Positions 57,614-64,000 of a stretch of DNA of 64,000 bases are shown piece after piece. The stretch is from Tetrastigma voinierianum. Lineage: Eukaryota; Streptophyta; Magnoliopsida; Vitales; Vitaceae. A model generated the notes under the pieces. That model was not told where the DNA came from. It did not search any database and was given only the letters and a program-made list of their open reading frames with translations. The stretch's first letter is position 1. Every line of letters starts with the position of its first letter. The stretch is from the NCBI GenBank assembly GCA_016808115.1, contig JAEQBH010004663.1:430919-494918 (forward strand), given 5' to 3'. A program made the position numbers and the translations under genes.

Positions 57614-57900
57614 CTAGAGAAAAACACTACCATATAAGAGAAATTGGCCATCTCTCTCACCTGTATACCAAACGCCCGTCTCATCCTTTCTTTTCGACAT
57701 ATGTTAATGCCATTCAGGCACTAAATGTGCACTATCTGGTCCACAAGGTTAAAATGTTGGGAAATATTTCAAATTTCTACAAATTCTCCTCAGCCTATGG
57801 GTAACAAAAGAAATATGGAGGAGATATTTCCAAGACCATAAAATTTTAATTTTCGAGTATTTCAAGAAAATTGGTAGTTTCACTTGTTTTAATAGATCTC

Positions 57901-58541
57901 ATGTTCAACGTTTGTTTCCAAGAAACATAAGAAAATAAAATGAATTCGAGTTTTGTAAAATGATTCTATCCCAAAAAATGTCTCATACAAATGGAAAGTA
58001 TTGATTAAATAAAATCTATAAAAAGGTTAGTCTTTTTATTTGTCAAGATCTCATTCATCCTCTTTCTTCTCTCTTATAAAATTTTCAATTTTAGATATAA
58101 AAATAAAATTTTTATCATATTTATAATTAACCTTAATCTTAATTTTACTTCCAAGATCTCACTTAGACCACTTGGAAGAAAGTAACTCAACAATAGCAAA
58201 ATCAAACGCGGCCAAATAAAACAAACCTTTAAAAAATCCAAAATTTCAAGCAACTCTTTGATTTAGCATAGTAATTTTTTTTATTTATTTAGAAACGAGA
58301 AGACTCATTTTTACTTTATATTTACTTATTACCCTATTCTTTTTTCTCAGTAGGAGATGAGAACCACCATGATTTAATCTTGGAGTTTATGTTTTAGGGG
58401 TTTTTTAGGTTAATTGGAGGCATATTTGTTTATTGCAGTTCGTAAAGGATTTCTGATGGATTATCTTGAGGAAAGAAGCATGATGAAATGGAAAATTGAC
58501 AGAATTATGAAATCAGGTTCATTTGTGTTCTAATTTCAATA
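57901..58541. other. AT-rich DNA, little content
   Basis: Nothing firm. At 58441-58514 a plus-strand exon-like piece follows TTTATTGCAG and reads RKGFLMDYLEERSMMKWKID before a GTTCAT donor; this is weak and isolated. Confidence 0.35.
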
Positions 58542-58679
58542 CTTTTTTTTTTTTTTTGACATTTATTCGCTTTGTAATGCAATGTGATAGTATTCTGTTC
58601 TAATGAAGACTTGAACCTGATCTCCTTCCCTACATAAAACCTTGATCCTTAGAAAATAATTTAACCTTCCAAGATTCTT
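58542..58679 (-). mobile_element. tRNA-derived SINE 2, minus strand
   Basis: The complement ends in a 15-A tail (T run 58543-58557) and contains a B-box-like GGTTCAAGTCTTC (58617-58605) preceded by GGAAGGAGATCA, as in the SINE at 58784. Flanks TAATTTCAATAC (58531-58542) and TTAATTCAAAAC (58678-58689) look like a decayed duplication. Confidence 0.55.
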
Positions 58680-58768
58680 AATTCAAAACTCATTGCCTAT
58701 TTAGTTTATCTATTTCTTCAAAATAATCTCCTATTATCATGATATTATTAACACTTACTATGAGAGTC

Positions 58769-58783
58769 GTTATCTTTTACTTT
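58769..58783. repeat. SINE 1 target duplication, left
   Basis: GTTATCTTTTACTTT, identical to 58921-58935. Confidence 0.85.
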
Positions 58784-58920
58784 TTTTTTAAAGTTAAAAA
58801 CTTTAATTACAATATAATAAATTATTCTCACTAGAACTCGAACCTGAGATCTCCCTTTCCTATTCCCTTACATTTTGAAACGTTGCACGTTCTCCCACAT
58901 GAGTTAGGCTTGATGAGCTT
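58784..58920 (-). mobile_element. tRNA-derived SINE 1, minus strand
   Basis: A 137-bp insert flanked by identical 15-bp duplications splits the copia RT relic. On the minus strand it begins with an A-box-like GCCTAACTCATGTGGG (about 58911-58896), has B box GGTTCGAGTTCTA (58844-58832) and ends in an A-rich tail (T-rich at 58784-58789). This is the architecture of plant tRNA-derived SINEs, transcribed by RNA polymerase III and moved by LINE machinery. Confidence 0.8.
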
Positions 58921-58935
58921 GTTATCTTTTACTTT
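58921..58935. repeat. SINE 1 target duplication, right
   Basis: GTTATCTTTTACTTT, identical to 58769-58783. Confidence 0.85.
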
Positions 58936-59170
58936 ATTAAATGATTAATGAAAAGTGTAATTTCATTGACTTTGAATATACCTATGTCTTATAACTTCAA
59001 CAAATCTCCTAAGTTGGGCCTAAGCAATTGTTTAAGACCATGAAAAATCTTATCTAATATGTAAACTTTATTCCAAATAAAATCTTCATTAAATTCTAGT
59101 AATGGTCCTATAGACTTCTTCTCTTCAAATCTTCGTATAGGAAATCATTCTTCACATCACTATTGTAAGG

Positions 59171-59879
59171 GTAAAATCAAAATTAATAGTGAAGGATAAT
59201 AAAATATAAATAGTATCCATCATTATCATTAGCAAAAGGTTTCACAACAATAATAAAACATTTTACCGCTTCAACTATTTTCAAGGCCATCTTTCAAGTA
59301 GATGCAATTATTTCTTAAAACATAGCTTTTTTCTATTTCTCATTCCCAAGCTCTAGGTGCTTGTATATCAATAAGTTTGAAAATAGATGCCCAATATGAT
59401 AAAGAAAAGTTATAAAAGAAAACACAGTTATTAGTGAATGATGAGTGCATTATCCTTTTCCTTTTCTTAGGGTAGTTATCAAATTGAAGATTTTGTTAAT
59501 CATATTGATGGCTAGGTTTTTGGTTTATATATATACTAAACCGAAAATCAACTATATGTTTTTTAGTGGTACAGTTCGGTTAACCGAACCATGCTCACCC
59601 TGTATCTATTACAAAAAAAACAAAGATTAGCCTTATATTCAAAATGTACTCTTATGGGAGCAACAATAGACGACAAACTATTCTCGCCCATACTTTGAAT
59701 CAAGCATGTCCTAAGAATTGTGTGAATTAAACCTTAATGAAATAAAACTTTGCTATTCTTACAAGAAATGACAACATATAATCTTCATGAATCTCACGAC
59801 ATTGCAAAAAGAACTTCTCAATGTCTCAGTTTTTTAACATAGTTGAAACATCTCAGAATACTCCCTAATTTCCAACCCA
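59171..59879. other. AT-rich DNA, no gene seen
   Basis: No domain in any frame. It contains a perfect 16-bp palindrome GTTCGGTTAACCGAAC at 59574-59589 and an A run near 59880. Confidence 0.4.
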
Positions 59880-61446
59880 AAAAAAAAAAAAAAGGAAAAT
59901 TTTCAAAGTTGGAAGAGGTTGTTGACAAATCTAGACATGTTTTGCTATAAAATGGGGTCACATCCTATTCATTCTTCATTTTTTTCCCTTAAGAAGGGGA
60001 GAGTTGAGTTAGGGTTTCAAAAAGGGGATTTCAAGCTTCAAGAAAAATCAATTTCAAGTAAGTATTCATTTTTCCTTTTGATTATTGATAGTTAGGGTTT
60101 TCAAATGTTTAATAAAGCCTAGGCTTCCCAAACTGAAATATGAAACCCTAGAAATGATTAGAATGTACAGAATCAAAATCTTTGTTCGAGTTTGATGTTT
60201 GATATATTTAAGGTAATTTCTCATTCTCGATCTTAAATTTGAAACTTAGTGGTTTCCTAAAGTTTCAAATATGAAACCCTAAAACAAAGAAGATAATATT
60301 GAGAAATTTTAATTGGGGAATGAGATTCGATGCTGCTTTCAGCGATTCTTTGACTATCAAATTCTGTGGGATTCAAACCTTAAAAGATTTCAAGTTACAA
60401 TTATTGCCAAGAAATTTAGGGATTTCAACCAAAAATCATGTTTTATGGTAAAATCCATAATTTTGGGGATTTAAGGAATTGATAGAATCCAAAAATCGGT
60501 GATGTTAAGGCTTTTAGGAAAAGACCCTAATTTATTTGAAATTACTGCTATGTAGCCTTCAGATTTTAAATTTTTAAATATTTCTTGGAAGTTCCTAGAA
60601 AAGAAAATATGAGATATAAACCTATGAGTACAAAGATATTATTTATATCTAATAAGATATTGGTTCATATTATTTAGGTGATTTGTGACTCTTTTACGTC
60701 TCTCGTTTTGTTAGTTTCGAATACTGGTAAGGAAGATTAATGTAGCTTTTCTTATAAACCAACTATTTGCTATTTTATGATTATGAGTTTCGAAAATTTA
60801 TACTTGTTTAAATCATATGCATTGATCAAATACATATTTCGTATGAAAATTTGATTTGAGAATGTTTGTGACAAAGATTGAAAGTTATAGAGATAAACTT
60901 TTGTATTTTTCTGAATTTGTAAACATGAAGGAAATATTTGATTTTAGTTTTTAAGGCCCCATCAATAGGTTATAATAGCTGACAAATACCCCACCCCCCA
61001 ATCAACAGATATAAGAATCGACAAATACGACCCTCATCAATGTGATATAAGACCGACAACATGCACTTCACAACGGTTAGAGCACTGACAAATATAGCCT
61101 TTTTTCAATCGGCTATATTAATTTACAATACGGTCATTGTCAATGTGTCGAAGAATGATAAATATACTCAAGCACAGTTATAAGAATTGACAAACACGAT
61201 CCTCAAGTAATGCGTTATAGTAATTAACAACATGGTCCCGCCAACGGGTTATAATAATACATGCGATGACCCTATCAATGAGTTATAAAGTCGATATTCT
61301 ATTCAAACAAATATGTTTTAGGAACAAAGAGTATAAGTGTTTTGAAATGACCTAGTCAACGAAGCTGTAATTACTGGTATTTTATTCAAACAAATACTTT
61401 GAGAACCATGAGTATATGTGTGTTTTGAAATATCAGAATTTGATTA
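59880..61446 (+). mobile_element. LTR-like segment with promoter and 35-bp array
   Basis: A TATA box (TATAAAAT, 59946), a transcribed-looking GGGTTTCAAAAAGGGG region, a 35-bp tandem array (60956-61300) and then TGATATCAGAGACC at about 61444, similar to an initiator tRNA-Met primer site (TGGTATCAGAGC), together suggest a 5' LTR. No partner LTR or pol follows, so this rests on layout only. Confidence 0.35.
60956..61300 (+). repeat. Tandem array, ~35-bp unit, about 10 copies
   Basis: Imperfect units of CCCTCATCAATGGGTTATAAGAACTGACAAATACG form. Recurring words are TCAAT, GTTATAA and GACAAATA. Confidence 0.75.
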
Positions 61447-61640
61447 TGATATCAGAGACCCCAAAACTAGATTTTGTGGGGAGATTTTTTTGTGAATGGA
61501 ATCATTTTTTAGGTGAAAGGAGAGAGGGGAGACAAGAATAAGGAAAAGAGCCACGTGATTAAATAAAGAGAGTTAAAATGTAGAATAAAGATATGACAAT
61601 AAATAAACCCATCAAAAGAAGCGTAAACGATAAAACCTCA
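61447..61640. other. Short junction segment
   Basis: A- and G-rich, no domain. Lies between the primer-site-like word and the purine tract of the next LTR. Confidence 0.3.
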
Positions 61641-62285
61641 TCGATTGGGGAGGAGGATTTTTTTTTTTTTTTTTGAGAAGGAAGAGGGAGAAGAAAAGGA
61701 GAAGGAAAGGAAGAAGAGAGGAGGAAGAGGAGGAGATCCGAAGTGGAGGAGAAAGAGGAAAAAGGGGGATAAGGGGAAAATTAGTTATGGCGTAGTTTCT
61801 TCAATGCTTCGCATCAACAAAAAAAGGTGGAAAACTGAGGAGCTAGTTGAGAAGAGCTGAGTAATGGACTGGCTGGCGCTAAAGAGAATGTGAGGTAAGA
61901 TGTCCCTTACCTTATTTCCATAATTTGGTGTAAATCATGATGAATGTCATTAGATGGATTCATTGACTATAGTTTAGAATTTTCAAGCAGGATTTCCCTC
62001 TTCATATGGGATCTGCAGTGAGGTTTAATGTTCCTATTGGGTTTTCACATGATCCTATTGTGTTTTGATGATTTGTTTGCATACATTTATTGCCATTACG
62101 CGATAATGATCGTACCACGAATGTCTGGGCGGCGGACTTTGAACGTGAGTTTGTTCTTACGACGGATATTGCATCTTATCGCATTTTACCACTCGCCGGC
62201 GGTTAATTTGACGCACATTATACGCATCACGGTTATTTACAGGTATCGATAGTTATCGGCTTAATTGATTATCAACCACGCGGCA

Positions 62286-62505
62286 ACCGGTCGAGGTGGA
62301 TTGCAACGATGCTCCATTAACTTTATCCCATGCCCGAGGTGATTGAACTCGGGGCATGCCCTAGCTCCGTGAGCAACATGCTCGAGGTGATTGAACTACA
62401 TGCCTATACCCATGAGCAACACGCCATGATTGAATCAATGCCCTAGCCCGAGCAACATGATCGAGATCGAGATGATATATCCCTAGCCCATGAGCTACAT
62501 GCCAA
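62286..62505 (+). repeat. Tandem repeats, ~45-bp unit, 4-5 copies
   Basis: Units of ATGCTCGAGGTGATTGAACT..ATGCCCTAGCCC..GAGCAAC form. Confidence 0.75.
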
Positions 62506-62792
62506 ATGAGTCTATATTGTGTTTGGGCCATTCACACGATTGTCACGTGAAGTGTAACGGATCCCTTTCTAGTGGGCTGTTGAAAATGGACTTGTTATAA
62601 AACAAATAAATGAGTTTTAGTGGGTCATGACATTCTATGTAACATTTTAATAAATAATTTGACATATGATCCATAACATAACTTCTAATTGATTTGAATA
62701 TTTTATATTTACTAATACTAATATTGTTTTTAATCGGATAATGCTTTTTATATGCCGCCTAGGTACACTTTTTTTGAATATTTATTTATTTG

Positions 62793-62795
<3 letters not shown>

Positions 62796-62857
<62 letters not shown>
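62796..62857. repeat. (TA)n microsatellite
   Basis: About 31 TA units at the place where the other Tat LTRs have TTCATATATTTATT. Confidence 0.95.
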
Positions 62858-62859
<2 letters not shown>

Positions 62860-63215
62860 TATATTGTTATGGTATTGTTATTTCTTGTCTTTGGTATCCA
62901 TTGGGATTGATTAGTCAAAAGTTGTGTATTTTCCTTAGTTTGTTTATAGAGACCAACTTGGGGGATTAGAGGGATGTCACGCTCATCGCAGACCTTTTGA
63001 TAAGAACCCACCTCTAAACTAAGACTGCTTTTTCCCATACCTACATTTTCTTATTATGAGTCACTTTTAAAAAATTTCTTTCTTATTTTGTTTTCCCTTA
63101 AAATAAAACAAAAATAAGTGGGAATTCCAAACTATTTTTAAAATGATTTTTCAAAATATAAAAACAAGTTTTGCCTTTTTAGGGGAAACGACACAGAAAA
63201 AATGCAGGTCCATAG

Positions 63216-64000
63216 ATATATAATTATTCGAGAATATAAAAATGATGAACATTGGTTTGAAATATATTTATATCTTATTTTCTAGCACTCAAGGATTTTA
63301 TGAGATTTATGAGAAAAAGACAAATATGTTATATCTTAAATTTTGTGAATTTAAAATATTTGGTCCATGAAATTGTATTTAATTTCTTTATCAAGTTTTT
63401 AACCTACCTTTACTGGCTGATCATTTTCGTGAGTCTTAGACATCAAGTAAAGAGTGATGTCAAGCCAGCAAGAGATGAGAGTTTAGGACTATTTTGAATT
63501 AATGTTTTGTCGGAAAAACTTGGGATTGCTGGACTACTTTGATGCTTGGAGATTAAATGTTTTGCAAACTTTCATTTTGAGAATTTATGTTAACAAAATG
63601 TTATATTTTGAGAAAATTAATTTTGAAAAATATATCTTATTGGAAGATGTTTGTTTAATGACATTTTGTTATACTTTGGAAAGTTTTATGTCATTAGGAG
63701 ATTTTGATTTTATAAAATTAGTTTAATCTAACTTGAGGTCATATTTTGGATAAATAAGATTCATAAGCAAAAATTTTGAAGGTGTCATTTAATGGTAGGG
63801 TTTTAGAGCTCTATATATGAAATGGACAATAACGCTCTTGGTTCGAAGGTTGGGGTTGCACACATTTATAGAAAGAAAAAGGAAAATGGATGACTATATG
63901 GAGAATGGGATATCAAACCTAACTCTTATTGATAGAGTGTTCTTATGGAAGTTATGATGGAGGGAAAAGATTGTAATTGTCACTTTCAATTTCAAGAAAG
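63216..64000. other. AT-rich DNA to window end, no gene seen
   Basis: Two open frames of 65 and 74 codons (63300 and 63502) are Phe/Ile/Leu-rich and have no features of a known family. Nothing firm. Confidence 0.35.

Larger units (their letters stand above)
56386..57900 (-). other. AT-rich DNA with possible host-gene fragment
   Basis: Unlike its surroundings, this stretch has no match elsewhere in the window and holds exon-like segments on the minus strand (56486-56893 and 57479-57613). It may be a host gene piece, or cargo of an unrecognised element. Confidence 0.4.
58690..59170 (-). pseudogene. Copia RT relic, minus strand
   Basis: Minus-strand blocks in RT order: NSDVKNDFLYEDLK (59168-59122), FHGLKQLLRP (59046-59017), then across the SINE LIVSVNNIMIIGDYFEEIDKL (58766-58704, read in part). 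The last corresponds to the catalytic YVDDI box, here SVNNI, so both Asp are lost. This is an old, isolated piece with no LTRs. Confidence 0.75.
61641..63215 (+). mobile_element. Diverged Tat-type LTR
   Basis: It has the same order as the Tat LTR at 1-2782: a purine-rich tract (61660-61770), a middle with tandem repeats (62286-62505), then a right third matching 2260-2780 (GGACTTG..ATGACAT, TTAGTCAAAAGT, TTTATAGAGACC, TAAAATAAAACAAAAATAAGTGG). It ends near GCAGGTCCATAG with no clear PBS. More diverged than copies 1 and 2, so it belongs to a related subfamily. The 71-codon frame at 61645 is low complexity. Confidence 0.6.

Overview
This window looks like repeat-dense nuclear DNA of a flowering plant. 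The evidence is plant-restricted LTR-retrotransposon lineages (Tat, Athila, Tekay/Del chromovirus, Ty1/copia), tRNA-derived SINEs with poly(A) tails, and long (TA)n tracts. I see no bacterial-style genes, rRNA, tRNA gene, CRISPR array or intact host gene. Nearly every coding region is a decayed retrotransposon ORF broken by stops and frameshifts, so most entries are pseudogenes recognised by conserved residue blocks rather than by open frames.

Layout. 1-8228: Tat-lineage copy 1, with most of a 2.8-kb LTR, primer-binding site and leader. It is interrupted by a 3.4-kb Tekay-type solo LTR and then deleted straight into an integrase fragment. 8229-18065: an Athila element with 5' LTR, PBS, gag, protease, RT, RNase H, integrase and an env-like third ORF; no 3' LTR is visible. 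18110-19199: a Tekay/Del fragment (gag zinc knuckle, protease, start of RT). 19200-20412: unassigned. 20413-27521: a Ty1/copia element with both LTRs, PBS, gag-pol and polypurine tract in order.

27656-56385: Tat copy 2, the host of a nested stack. Its internal region of about 9.4 kb (leader, gag, protease with a G-patch-like block, RT, RNase H, second RNase H, integrase) is spread over 27 kb by three insertions. These are a 1.34-kb solo LTR (29193-30532), a Tekay/Del element in the opposite orientation (36413-44357, 5-bp duplication AGATT) and an 8.4-kb LTR-inside-LTR block (44633-53031, duplication ATGCT). The Tat reading resumes across both large insertions. The Tekay element itself carries an LTR fragment of the same family as the 44.6-53.0 kb block.

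56386-64000: AT-rich DNA with a candidate host-gene fragment on the minus strand (good GT-AG exons, product not recognised), a copia RT relic carrying two tRNA-derived SINEs, another LTR-like segment with a 35-bp tandem array, and a diverged Tat-type LTR.

Together these are relics of sequential insertion, deletion and LTR recombination. Two themes recur: LTRs carry tandem arrays of short motifs (G-box CACGTG in the Tekay LTRs, GTAC cores in the Athila and 44.6-53.0 kb LTRs), and paralogous copies differ repeatedly as TTGG versus TCGGG, which may be a consensus artefact. All boundaries except those fixed by duplications, PBS or LTR ends are approximate. No undescribed functional system is demonstrated.
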